From the NCBI GenBank assembly GCA_026418455.1, contig JAOABH010000004.1, positions 496,001 to 560,000 on the forward strand: a stretch of DNA of 64,000 bases, read 5' to 3'. Shown one piece after another: positions 56,634-64,000 of the stretch. The notes under the pieces were generated by a model. The model was not told the DNA's origin and did no database searches. It saw nothing but the letters and a program-made list of their open reading frames with translations. This stretch comes from Hydrogenothermaceae bacterium (GTDB taxonomy: Bacteria > Aquificota > Aquificia > Aquificales > Hydrogenothermaceae). Within the stretch, counting starts at the first letter, position 1, and each line of letters starts with the position of its first letter. Position numbers and translations under genes: made by a program.

Positions 56634-58224
56634 TTTCCTCCTCTAAAGGTTTTATTCCATCTTTAACAAGTTTATATATTATACTGTCAACTACAGCCTG
56701 CCATGAAGCCTCTATTATGTTATCTGAAACACCAACAGTTCCCCATTTCTTATCTCTATCTCTACTTTCTATTAAAACCCTTATTTTTGCTGCAGTTCCT
56801 CCACTTTCATTTACTATTCTAACTTTATAGTCTATAAGCTCTACTTCAGCTAAGGAAGGGTATCTGTTTATCAACGCTTTCTTTAAAGCTCTATCTAAAG
56901 CATTTACCGGACCATGTCCTAATGAAGCTGTATGTTCATATTCATTTTTTATCTTTATTCTAACTGTTGCTTCAGATATAGGTGTTAGATCTGTGTATCT
57001 TCTTGCTATCAAAACTCTATAAGCATCTAAATCAAAATATTTTCCAAGAGTTCCTAAATGTTTTCTTACAAGAAGTTCCAAAGACCCTTCTGCTGCTTCG
57101 TAGTGGTATCCTTGATTTTCTAACTCTTTTATCTCTTGGACAAGTTTTGTTATTCTCTCATCTTTCTCATCTATCTCTATACCAAGTTCCCTGGCTTTAT
57201 AAACGATATTACTTTTTCCTGCAAGGTCTGATACTAATACTTTCCTTCTGTTTCCCACTTCTTCTGGAAGAATATGTTCATAACTTCGCGGAGTTTTCAA
57301 TACTGCTGAAGCATGAACTCCTCCCTTATGGGCAAAGGCACTATCCCCAACATAAGGCATATTCTTAGGGACTGGCATGTTCACAATATCAGAAACAAAG
57401 TTAGATATTTCTTTTAATCTCTTTATATTTTCTCTTGGCACAGTTTCATAACCAAGTTTTAAAGATAAGTTTGGAATAATAGAACATAGATTTGCATTTC
57501 CACACCTTTCTCCTATACCGTTTATAGTTCCATGTATCATAACAGCACCGTTTAAAACAGCAGTTATTGATGTCCATACAGCAGTATCAGAGTCGTTGTG
57601 GGCATGTATTCCAAGTTTTGCTGTTATACCAGCTTCTTTTACTGCTTTAAATATCTGATCAATCTCATTTGGTAGTGTCCCGCCGTTTGTATCACATAGA
57701 ACCAGATAATCTGCACCAGCTTGCTGAGCAGTTCTTAAAACTTCTATTGCATACTCAGGATTAGCTTTATAACCATCAAAGAAATGTTCAGCATCAAATA
57801 TAACTTCATCTGTAAATCTTTTTAGATACTCTATAGATGAAAATATCATTTCGAGGTTCTTTTCTAATGTTGTTTTTAAAGCTTCTGTAACATGTAAATC
57901 CCAGGATTTTCCAAATATAGTTATAACTGGAGTTTCCGCTCTTAAAAGATCCTGTATCTGCTGATCTTCTTCAACTTTTAAAGAGGCTCTCCTTGTTGAG
58001 CCAAAAGCAGTAATTTTGGAGTTTTTTATATTAAGTTTCTTCACTTCTTTAAAGTAAGTCATATCTTTTGGATTTGAACCGGGCCAACCAGCTTCTATAT
58101 AATGAACTCCGAAGCTGTCAAGTTTTTCTGTTATCCTTAATTTATCCTCAACAGATACACTAACACCTTCAGCTTGAGTTCCATCTCTAAGAGTTGTATC
58201 GTATATCAAAACTTTCTTTTCCAT
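56626..58224 (-). CDS. cimA: (R)-citramalate synthase
   Basis: CimA condenses pyruvate and acetyl-CoA to citramalate, a threonine-independent route to isoleucine. The 532-residue protein has the DRE-TIM start YDTTLRDGTQAEG, EAGWPGSNPKD, IHAHNDSDTAVW, GTINGIGERCGNANL and a C-terminal regulatory domain. The ITAFGSTRRASLKVEED stretch is typical of the citramalate rather than the isopropylmalate branch. It is cotranscribed with hisF upstream. Confidence 0.9.
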   Translation of the reverse strand: MEKKVLIYDTTLRDGTQAEGVSVSVEDKLRITEKLDSFGVHYIEAGWPGSNPKDMTYFKEVKKLNIKNSKITAFGSTRRASLKVEEDQQIQDLLRAETPVITIFGKSWDLHVTEALKTTLEKNLEMIFSSIEYLKRFTDEVIFDAEHFFDGYKANPEYAIEVLRTAQQAGADYLVLCDTNGGTLPNEIDQIFKAVKEAGITAKLGIHAHNDSDTAVWTSITAVLNGAVMIHGTINGIGERCGNANLCSIIPNLSLKLGYETVPRENIKRLKEISNFVSDIVNMPVPKNMPYVGDSAFAHKGGVHASAVLKTPRSYEHILPEEVGNRRKVLVSDLAGKSNIVYKARELGIEIDEKDERITKLVQEIKELENQGYHYEAAEGSLELLVRKHLGTLGKYFDLDAYRVLIARRYTDLTPISEATVRIKIKNEYEHTASLGHGPVNALDRALKKALINRYPSLAEVELIDYKVRIVNESGGTAAKIRVLIESRDRDKKWGTVGVSDNIIEASWQAVVDSIIYKLVKDGIKPLEEENG

Positions 58225-58235
58225 ATTTCACTCCT

Positions 58236-58994
58236 TTAAATCCTTACATTTACACCTTGTTCTTTAAGGTATCTTTTTAAATCAGGTATATCAATCTCTC
58301 TAAAATGAAAGAGAGAAGCCGCTAATGCCGCATCAGCCTTTCCTTCTGTAAATGCCTGATAAAAATGCTCCATATTCCCTGCTCCACCAGAAGCTATAAC
58401 AGGTATTTTAACAGCTTCCGATACAGCTCTTGTAAGAGCAACATCATATCCTGATTTTGTTCCGTCCTTATCCATAGAGGTTAGAAGTATCTCTCCGGCA
58501 CCAAGATCATAAACAGCTTTTGCCCATTGAACTGCATCAATTCCAGTTGGAGTTCTTCCACCGTTTATATAAACTTCCCATCTATTTTGATCAACCTGTT
58601 TTGCATCTATTGCCACCACTATTGTAGATGAACCAAACCTCTTTGCTGCAGACTCTACTAAAGATGGATTTTTCACAGCAGCTGTATTTATAGAAACTTT
58701 ATCTGCACCACTTTCCAATAATCTTCTTATATCTTCTAATGTCCTAACACCACCACCTACTGTAAGAGGCATAAAAACTGTTTCAGCTGTTTTTTTAACT
58801 ACATCAAGTATTATATCTCTATCTTCTGCTGAAGCAGTTATATCAAGAAAAACTATCTCATCAGCTCCCTGAGAGTCATAGATAGATGCAATCTCCACGG
58901 GATCTCCGGCATCTATGAGATTTAAAAACTTCACACCTTTAACAACTCTACCTTTATTTACATCAAGACAAGGAATAACTCTCTTTGCAAGCAA
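58236..58994 (-). CDS. hisF: Imidazole glycerol phosphate synthase subunit HisF
   Basis: HisF is the cyclase of histidine synthesis and works with the glutaminase HisH. The 252-residue TIM barrel has [16 protein letters not shown] with catalytic D11, [34 protein letters not shown] with the second catalytic aspartate, and [11 protein letters not shown]. hisH is not adjacent. Weak AGGAG-like site before the ATG. Confidence 0.97.
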   Translation of the reverse strand: MLAKRVIPCLDVNKGRVVKGVKFLNLIDAGDPVEIASIYDSQGADEIVFLDITASAEDRDIILDVVKKTAETVFMPLTVGGGVRTLEDIRRLLESGADKVSINTAAVKNPSLVESAAKRFGSSTIVVAIDAKQVDQNRWEVYINGGRTPTGIDAVQWAKAVYDLGAGEILLTSMDKDGTKSGYDVALTRAVSEAVKIPVIASGGAGNMEHFYQAFTEGKADAALAASLFHFREIDIPDLKRYLKEQGVNVRI

Positions 58995-59035
58995 TCTATA
59001 AACTCCTAAAAAAAGATTAATATATTTTATGCTAT

Positions 59036-59371
59036 TTAAGGTATATTTTCTATTTCTTCTATATTGAAATTTCTGAGAAACTCTCTGAAAGAAGTATCAA
59101 TCTCAACACCTTCAGAAGATAAAAGTTGCTGAAACTTTTGAGTCATCTTTTCTCCATGTTTATCAAGGTCAAAAAGTATAATACACAGATCGCAATTTTC
59201 TATAATCTCTTCTACAACATCGTAGAATCTTTTTCCTTTGAGAGTGTAGATATTTTGAATATTGAAAGAAGAAAGTTTAGCAAAATCCCTTTTACCTTCC
59301 ACAAGGATGCAAACTCTGTTTTGCGAAGACATCTCTTTTAAAATCTTTTTCCAGTCCTCTAAACTTTCCAC
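59036..59371 (-). CDS. Small Toprim-domain protein
   Basis: The 111-residue protein keeps the Toprim motifs: glutamate in ILVEGKRD (E25) and DLD in LFDLDKHGE (D68, D70). Its size and layout match stand-alone Toprim proteins related to RNase M5 and small primase-like proteins, which bind magnesium and act on nucleic acid. The function is not established. The start is a GTG directly after the stop of the receiver-like gene. Confidence 0.75.
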   Translation of the reverse strand: MESLEDWKKILKEMSSQNRVCILVEGKRDFAKLSSFNIQNIYTLKGKRFYDVVEEIIENCDLCIILFDLDKHGEKMTQKFQQLLSSEGVEIDTSFREFLRNFNIEEIENIP

Positions 59372-59845
59372 TTATCCTTTTCCAAAAATCTTTTTGAAAA
59401 ACTCTATAATTTTTGCAAGTATAGATTTCTTCTCTTTCTTTGGTTCCTCGAGAATCTCTTTTACTACCTCTTCACCTTTTGTATCCTTAATATAGTTTGT
59501 TATAACTAAGAAAATTTCCAGAGGATTAAATGGTGTTTCAAAAACTTCTGCAACTCCCAAGGTTTTATAGTACTCTATCTCTTCTTGAGTAGGTTCATTG
59601 GCTATCATAACAAAAGGTATTCCCAACATTGAAGGGTCTTTCTTTACTATTGCAAGGATATGAAGACTTGGTCCATCACTTAACTTCTCAGATGCTATAA
59701 CTGCATGGATATCTTTATTAACATTTAAAAACTCTTTTGCCTCAGCCAAACTTTTCAACCATATAACCTTAGAATCACTTAAAGATGCAACCTCATTTAG
59801 AACTTCATAACTAACTTCGTCTTCCGTTATAAGAAGTATCTTCAT
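59372..59845 (-). CDS. Degenerate receiver-domain protein with basic tail
   Basis: I start at ATG 59845, which has GAGG eight bases upstream and does not overlap mqnD; six more N-terminal residues would need a start inside mqnD. The 157-residue product has a CheY-like fold (MKILLITEDE) but the phosphoacceptor position reads AVIASEKLSDG with serine, and the conserved lysine region is VFETPFNPLE, lacking K. It cannot be a normal phosphorylated regulator. A lysine-rich tail (EEPKKEKKSILAKIIEFFKKIFGKG-like helix from about 132) may be amphipathic and bind membrane or nucleic acid. Confidence 0.72.
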   Translation of the reverse strand: MKILLITEDEVSYEVLNEVASLSDSKVIWLKSLAEAKEFLNVNKDIHAVIASEKLSDGPSLHILAIVKKDPSMLGIPFVMIANEPTQEEIEYYKTLGVAEVFETPFNPLEIFLVITNYIKDTKGEEVVKEILEEPKKEKKSILAKIIEFFKKIFGKG

Positions 59846-59855
59846 TTTCAAATCC

Positions 59856-60683
59856 TCACACAAATTCTATTTGCGGTAATTTTTCTATCAAGCCTTTTTC
59901 ATAAGCTTCCTTTAAGAAAAGCTCTATAGCCTTTTTACCTCTCTCACCATAATCCACTGTCAAATCATTAACATACATTCCTATAAATTTATCTGCCTTA
60001 CTTTTATCCATTCCCCTTGCAAATTTTAAAGCATACTCAACAGCTTCTTCCCTATGTTCTAAAGAGTATTTTATACTTTCTCTGAGTATTTCGGAAATCT
60101 CTTTCATTACTTTAATTCCTAAATCTTTTCTAATTACATTTCCTCCTAAAGGTAAAGGCAAGCCATTGGTCTTTTCATACCACCACTTTCCAAGGTCAAC
60201 GATACATACGAGACCTTCCTCCTGATATGTCAACTGTCCCTCATGAATTATCAATCCAGCTTCAACTTCTCCTTTTTTAACAGCATCTATGATTTCGTCA
60301 AAAGGAATTACAACGTAGTTAATATTAGGTTCAAACAATCTTAATGCAAGGAATGCAGATGTTAAAGTCCCTGGTACAGCTATTTTTTTATTTTTGAGTT
60401 CAGAAAGGTCAAACTGCTCTCTTGCAACAACCATTGGTCCATAGTTATCTCCCATACTGGCACCACTGGAAAGTAAAGCATACTTATCTGCAACATAAGG
60501 AAACGCATGTATAGATATGGCAGAAACTTCATAAGTTCCTTTTAGAGCCTCTCTGTTTAAGGTCTCTATATCTGAAAGTACATCTATAAATTCATAACCT
60601 TTTGTATCAATCTTTCCACTGTTTAAGGCATAAAACATAAAAGCATCATCTGAATCTGGGCTGTGAGCAACATGTATCTTCAT
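59856..60683 (-). CDS. mqnD: 1,4-dihydroxy-6-naphthoate synthase
   Basis: MqnD converts cyclic dehypoxanthine futalosine to 1,4-dihydroxy-6-naphthoate in the futalosine menaquinone pathway. The 275-residue periplasmic-binding-fold protein begins MKIHVAHSPDSDDAFMFYAL, the MqnD signature, followed by VSAISIHAFPYVADKY, LIIHEGQLTYQEEGL and GLPLPLGGNVIRKDLG. Its presence implies menaquinone or a related naphthoquinone. It is the first gene of the minus-strand run to mraY. Confidence 0.92.
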   Translation of the reverse strand: MKIHVAHSPDSDDAFMFYALNSGKIDTKGYEFIDVLSDIETLNREALKGTYEVSAISIHAFPYVADKYALLSSGASMGDNYGPMVVAREQFDLSELKNKKIAVPGTLTSAFLALRLFEPNINYVVIPFDEIIDAVKKGEVEAGLIIHEGQLTYQEEGLVCIVDLGKWWYEKTNGLPLPLGGNVIRKDLGIKVMKEISEILRESIKYSLEHREEAVEYALKFARGMDKSKADKFIGMYVNDLTVDYGERGKKAIELFLKEAYEKGLIEKLPQIEFV

Positions 60684-60783
60684 ACTTTAAACCTCTAACT
60701 TTTTTGTAAATATTATAACTTGAAAAATTTGCTTTTTAATTAATAACACCTTATCTTTAAAATTAAAGAAGTAGAAAAAGGAC

Positions 60784-60812
60784 TTGACAAAAATATACTA
60801 AGATTATATTAT
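60784..60812 (+). promoter_or_regulatory. Strong sigma70-type promoter of hsp20
   Basis: A perfect TTGACA (60784-60789), a 17-base spacer and TATTAT (60807-60812) lie 38 bases before the hsp20 ATG. No CIRCE inverted repeat is seen near it. Confidence 0.8.
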
Positions 60813-60849
60813 TAAATATGTATAAAATATTTTTAAGGAGGTGGTAACC

Positions 60850-61299
60850 ATGGACAGAAGATTGATTCCTGCGTTTGCAATTTCACCATTAAGAGAGCTT
60901 GCAAGGTTAGAGAATGAAATCAACAGACTATTTAAGGAGCTTGTTCCAGAGGAGAAGGTAGAGACCCAAGTAGTTGCATGGTCTCCAAGAGTTGATGTTT
61001 ACGAGAAAGATAGCAACATAGTGATTGAAGCAGAAATTCCAGGTGCAAAGAAAGAGGATATTGAGGTAAAAGTGAAAGATAATGCTGTGGTAGTAAAGGG
61101 TGAAGTAAAGAGAGAAGAGGAGAAAAAAGAGGAAAACTACTACAGAAGTGAGAGATTTTACGGTAAATTTGAGAGAGTTCTTCCACTTCCAACAGATGTG
61201 AAAGTGGAAGAAGCAAAAGCAACTTTTGAAAATGGAATCTTGAAATTAACTATACCAAAAGCAACTCAAGAGAAAGAAGTAAAAGTAGAAATAGCATAA
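60850..61299 (+). CDS. Small heat shock protein Hsp20
   Basis: I start at ATG 60850, seven bases after AAGGAGGTG; the GTG at 60841 is part of that site. The 149-residue protein has a hydrophobic N-terminal arm, an alpha-crystallin domain (about 45-140, with SPRVDVYEKDSNIVIEAEIP and RSERFYGKFERVLPLP) and a short tail. It forms oligomers that hold unfolded proteins. It has its own promoter and intrinsic terminator, so it is a monocistronic stress gene. Confidence 0.95.
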   Translation: MDRRLIPAFAISPLRELARLENEINRLFKELVPEEKVETQVVAWSPRVDVYEKDSNIVIEAEIPGAKKEDIEVKVKDNAVVVKGEVKREEEKKEENYYRSERFYGKFERVLPLPTDVKVEEAKATFENGILKLTIPKATQEKEVKVEIA

Positions 61300-61326
61300 A
61301 AACATAAAAGAAAGATGCTATAATAG

Positions 61327-61351
61327 ATGGGCTTTATGCCCATTTTTTTTA
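61327..61351 (+). terminator. Intrinsic terminator after hsp20
   Basis: A perfect 6-bp ATGGGC/GCCCAT stem (61327-61332 with 61338-61343), five-base loop and a run of eight Ts, 27 bases after the hsp20 stop. Confidence 0.88.
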
Positions 61352-61370
61352 TTTTTAGGGGAGTATGATG

Positions 61371-61838
61371 ATGAAATTTTTAAAGAAGATTTTAGAAGCA
61401 AACTATTTAGGTAAAAAATTAGGGGATATATTTGAGTTATTTGAAGATTTCGTCATTGTAATTCTCTCGATTCTACTTTTTTATCTAAGTTTGGTAGCAT
61501 TATATGATATAGGATATGCTATCTATGATAGTAAAGCAACTTTCATAGAGTTAATACCTAAATTTTTATATATCTTCATACTTGTTGAGCTTTTCAGACT
61601 TATGATAGTTTATCTTACAGAGAGAAGAATTGATACATCAATGGTAGTAAAAACAACCTTAATAGCTATCTTAAGAGAAGTGATAATAAAGGCTCCACAT
61701 TTAAAATTTGAGGATTACTTAGGAGTATCGGTTTTAATAGCTGTCCTTGGATCTATGTACTATATACCAAAAGTGATTTTCTATTCAGAAAAAGATTTTG
61801 CCTTAAAGCAAAGAAGTTTTAAAGTTAAAAAAAAGTAA
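61371..61838 (+). CDS. PsiE-like membrane protein
   Basis: Three ATGs follow each other; I choose the third (61371), seven bases after AGGGGAG. The 155-residue protein has four hydrophobic helices (about 26-48, 60-80, 95-110, 118-135), with LVALYDIGYAIYD and LVELFRLMIVYLTERRI matching the phosphate-starvation-inducible PsiE family, whose function is unclear. It lies between hsp20 and aspS, each apparently with its own promoter. Confidence 0.78.
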   Translation: MKFLKKILEANYLGKKLGDIFELFEDFVIVILSILLFYLSLVALYDIGYAIYDSKATFIELIPKFLYIFILVELFRLMIVYLTERRIDTSMVVKTTLIAILREVIIKAPHLKFEDYLGVSVLIAVLGSMYYIPKVIFYSEKDFALKQRSFKVKKK

Positions 61839-61903
61839 AAAAGATTTTGCCATAAATCTAAACATCTAAAATCTCTTTCACTATCTATAACTTTATCTCA
61901 TTA

Positions 61904-61912
61904 TGGTAGAAT
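61904..61912 (+). promoter_or_regulatory. Possible extended -10 promoter of aspS
   Basis: TGG followed by TAGAAT (61907-61912) forms an extended -10 element 34 bases before the aspS ATG. No good -35 is found at normal spacing. Confidence 0.4.
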
Positions 61913-61945
61913 AGATAAAAATTTTCTTTTTCCAAGGAGAGGTGT

Positions 61946-63757
61946 ATGATTGTAGATTTGTTAGGTGATTTTAAAAGAGATTACTGGTGTGGAGATTTAA
62001 CAGAAAATAATATTGGAGATACGGTAAGATTACTTGGTTGGGTTGATACTGTAAGAGACCACGGCGGAGTTATATTTATAAATCTCAGAGACAGAGAAGG
62101 TATAGTTCAGGTAGTATTTGACCCTTCTAAAACTAAACATGATGTTTATGAAAAAGCGAAAAAATTAAAAAGTGAATATGTTATAGGAGTTTTAGGAATA
62201 GTCAGTAGGAGACCTGCCGGAACAGAAAATCCAAAGATGAAAACCGGAAATATAGAAATAACTGGTGAAGATTTATTAATTCTTAATACATCGGAAGTTT
62301 TACCTTTCCAGATAGAAGATAACATAAAAGTAAGTGAAGAAGTTAGGTTGAAATACAGATATTTAGACCTAAGAAGAGAATCAATGAAGAAAAATATAAT
62401 ACTTAGACATGAAGTTTATCAAGCTGTAAGAGAGTTTTTGGTTGGTAATGGATTTTTAGAGATAGAAACTCCTATGCTTACAAAATCAACTCCAGAAGGT
62501 GCAAGAGATTTTTTAGTGCCTTCAAGACTTGAAAAGGGAAAATTTTATGCTTTACCCCAATCACCCCAGCTTTTCAAACAGATTTTAATGGTTGCCGGAT
62601 TAGAGAGATATTTCCAGATTGTAAAATGTTTCAGAGATGAAGACTTAAGAGCAGATAGACAACCGGAATTTACTCAGATAGACTATGAGATGTCTTTCGT
62701 ATCTCAGGAAGACGTTATGACTATATCAGAAGCTTTAATACAACACGTATTTAAAAAGGTTTTAGGTATAGATGTTAAAACTCCATTCAGAAGAATGACT
62801 TATGATGAGGCTATGAATAGATACGGTACAGATAAACCAGATTTAAGATACGGACTTGAGCTTATAGATATAACAGATATAGCATCAGAAGTTGAGTTTA
62901 AAGTCTTTAATGATGTGGCAAAATCTGGAGGATTGGTAAAAGGTATAAATGTAAAAGGTGGTGGAAAGTTCTCAAGAAAAGAGATAGATGACCTTACAGA
63001 GTATGCTAAGAAATTTGGTGCAAAAGGTATGGCATGGATTAAACTTGAAAATGGTGAGATAAACTCTCCTATACTTAAATTCTTTACGGAAGACCAGAAA
63101 CAAAAACTTTTTGAAAGAATGGATGCTAAGGATGGAGACCTACTTGTATTTATAGCAGATAAAAGAGATATTACCCACAGGGTTTTAGGATTTTTAAGAA
63201 AACATTTAGCTGAAAAGCTAAATCTTATAGAAGATGGTAAATGGGAGTTTCTCTGGGTTGTTGATTTTCCTCTCTTTGAGTGGGATGAAGAAGAAAATAG
63301 ACTTGTTGCAATCCATCACCCATTTACAAGTCCAAAAGATGAAGATATACAGAGGTTAGATGAAGCTCTCAAAGATGTAAATATAGCACTTTCTTTTAAA
63401 TCAAAAGCTTACGATATGGTTTTAAACGGTGAGGAGATAGGAGGAGGTTCTATAAGGATACATAATCCTCAGATACAACAAAAGATATTCAAACTTTTAA
63501 ATATTTCTGAAGAAGAAGCAAAAGAAAAATTTGGATTCTTAATAGAAGCTTTAAGTTATGGAGCACCTCCTCACGGTGGACTTGCTTTTGGATTAGATAG
63601 GATAATAGCTCTTATGACAGGTTCAGAGAGTATAAGAGATGTTATAGCATTTCCAAAAACCCAAAAAGGTATCTGTCCTCTAACTGGAGCTCCGGATTTT
63701 GTTTCTCAAAAACAGTTGGAAGAATTAGGTATAAAAGTTGTTAAGGAAGAAGATTGA
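61946..63757 (+). CDS. aspS: Aspartyl-tRNA synthetase, probably non-discriminating
   Basis: The 603-residue bacterial-type class II synthetase has an OB anticodon-binding domain (LLGWVDTVRDHGGVIF), motif 2 region FRDEDLRADRQPEFTQID, a GAD insertion and motif 3 GLAFGLDRIIALMTG. H39 in RDHGG and the RRPAGTENP loop match the residues reported for non-discriminating AspRS, which charges tRNA-Asp and tRNA-Asn. That implies Asn-tRNA formation by GatCAB, as in Aquifex; this specificity is inferred. Its stop overlaps the thiD start. Confidence 0.95.
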   Translation: MIVDLLGDFKRDYWCGDLTENNIGDTVRLLGWVDTVRDHGGVIFINLRDREGIVQVVFDPSKTKHDVYEKAKKLKSEYVIGVLGIVSRRPAGTENPKMKTGNIEITGEDLLILNTSEVLPFQIEDNIKVSEEVRLKYRYLDLRRESMKKNIILRHEVYQAVREFLVGNGFLEIETPMLTKSTPEGARDFLVPSRLEKGKFYALPQSPQLFKQILMVAGLERYFQIVKCFRDEDLRADRQPEFTQIDYEMSFVSQEDVMTISEALIQHVFKKVLGIDVKTPFRRMTYDEAMNRYGTDKPDLRYGLELIDITDIASEVEFKVFNDVAKSGGLVKGINVKGGGKFSRKEIDDLTEYAKKFGAKGMAWIKLENGEINSPILKFFTEDQKQKLFERMDAKDGDLLVFIADKRDITHRVLGFLRKHLAEKLNLIEDGKWEFLWVVDFPLFEWDEEENRLVAIHHPFTSPKDEDIQRLDEALKDVNIALSFKSKAYDMVLNGEEIGGGSIRIHNPQIQQKIFKLLNISEEEAKEKFGFLIEALSYGAPPHGGLAFGLDRIIALMTGSESIRDVIAFPKTQKGICPLTGAPDFVSQKQLEELGIKVVKEED

Positions 63758-64000
63758 AAGTAGCTTTAACTGTTGCCGGCTCTGACCCTTCTGGGGGGGC
63801 TGGTATTCAAGCAGATATAAGAGTTTTCACTACTTTTGGAATTTACTCAATGTCTGTAATAACAGCTTTAACCGTTCAAAATACCTTGGGAGTAAAAGAG
63901 TCTATTCCTGTTTCATATGATCTTTTTAAAAAACAGCTTGAAACTGTTTTAGAGGATATAATCCCTGATGTCTTAAAAGTAGGAATGATTCAAACTGCTG
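63754..64000 (+). CDS. thiD: Phosphomethylpyrimidine kinase, N-terminal part
   Basis: A TTG start overlaps the aspS stop (TTGA). The 82 visible residues read KVALTVAGSDPSGGAGIQAD, TTFGIYSMSVITALTVQNT and VLKVGMIQTA, the signature of ThiD, which phosphorylates hydroxymethylpyrimidine for thiamine. The gene runs off the right edge. Confidence 0.93.
   Translation, partial: MKVALTVAGSDPSGGAGIQADIRVFTTFGIYSMSVITALTVQNTLGVKESIPVSYDLFKKQLETVLEDIIPDVLKVGMIQTA

Noticed and set aside
59372-59863. Ordinary response regulator
   Set aside because: The phosphoacceptor aspartate and conserved lysine are replaced, so it is called a degenerate receiver.
60684-60849. CIRCE/HrcA operator before hsp20
   Set aside because: No TTAGCACTC-N9-GAGTGCTAA inverted repeat is present; only a strong promoter is seen.
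61648-61838. Overlapping minus-strand frames across most genes
   Set aside because: Long opposite-strand frames throughout the window lack ribosome-binding sites and recognisable domains, and they shadow well-supported genes.

Overview
The window is a densely packed, very AT-rich bacterial chromosome segment with almost no spacer DNA. Genes sit in long same-strand runs joined by ATGA, TAATG or TTGA start/stop overlaps. Several traits together point to the Aquificae, and most likely to the Hydrogenothermaceae (Sulfurihydrogenibium-like). These are a separate DHH-CBS-type A-adding tRNA nucleotidyltransferase, a stand-alone 5'-3' exonuclease, a short citryl-CoA-lyase-type citrate synthase homologue, a stand-alone PycA/CfiB-type biotin carboxylase, a non-discriminating-looking AspRS and the futalosine-pathway enzyme MqnD. 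The genus is an inference. Outer-membrane functions (KdsB, a LolA-like tail, type IV pili) indicate a Gram-negative, didermic cell.

Layout. (1) 1-1921, plus: tail of a LolA-like gene, two membrane proteins of unknown function and a minimal kinase-fold protein. (2) 9938-1911, minus: a major type IV pilin, an intrinsic terminator, a second pilin, then a tightly coupled set (DUF2723/GT-C membrane protein, membrane protein, GT4, polyprenyl-phosphate-mannose-synthase-like GT2, methyltransferase, GT4, flippase). I read this as a candidate pilin glycosylation locus. (3) 16676-10031, minus: a small secreted protein, PilY1 and four minor-pilin genes (FimT/GspH-, PilV-, PilW- and PilX-like). (4) 22045-16743, minus: SafE-like membrane protein, beta-CASP metallo-hydrolase, hendecad-repeat coiled coil with a PD-(D/E)XK-like tail, ThiG, a MntA/HepT toxin-antitoxin pair and KdsB. 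(5) 22110-38126, mostly plus: zinc-type alcohol dehydrogenase with a metal ABC transporter, RsmE, DUF29 protein, lipoprotein, HemB, 5'-3' exonuclease, NrnA-like DHH protein, phosphohexomutase, YbgC-like thioesterase, TldE/PmbA, tRNA-Leu(GAG) on the minus strand, A-adding enzyme, a two-component system and a small minus-strand membrane protein.

(6) 38200-44838: L,D-transpeptidase (plus), then minus-strand DEAD-box helicase with a structured leader, tRNA-Ser(UGA), UvrA and RecN. (7) 44934-54980, plus: LysC, biotin carboxylase, enolase, FtsB-like protein, phosphoglycolate-phosphatase-like HAD, citryl-CoA lyase homologue, NtrY-like kinase and Lon-like protease. (8) 60683-54981, minus: MqnD, degenerate receiver, Toprim protein, HisF, CimA, SPOUT RNA methyltransferase and MraY. 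(9) 60850-64000, plus: Hsp20 with a clear promoter and terminator, PsiE-like protein, AspRS and the start of ThiD.

Themes: surface pili and probable pilin modification; autotrophic central carbon metabolism (citryl-CoA lyase homologue, biotin carboxylase, enolase, phosphoglycolate salvage); tRNA end-repair and charging typical of Aquificae; DNA repair (UvrA, RecN). I saw no CRISPR array, insertion sequence, integrase or rRNA. No spacer longer than about 300 bases lacks a feature; the longest (40198-40484) holds a structured leader, tRNA-Ser and its promoter.
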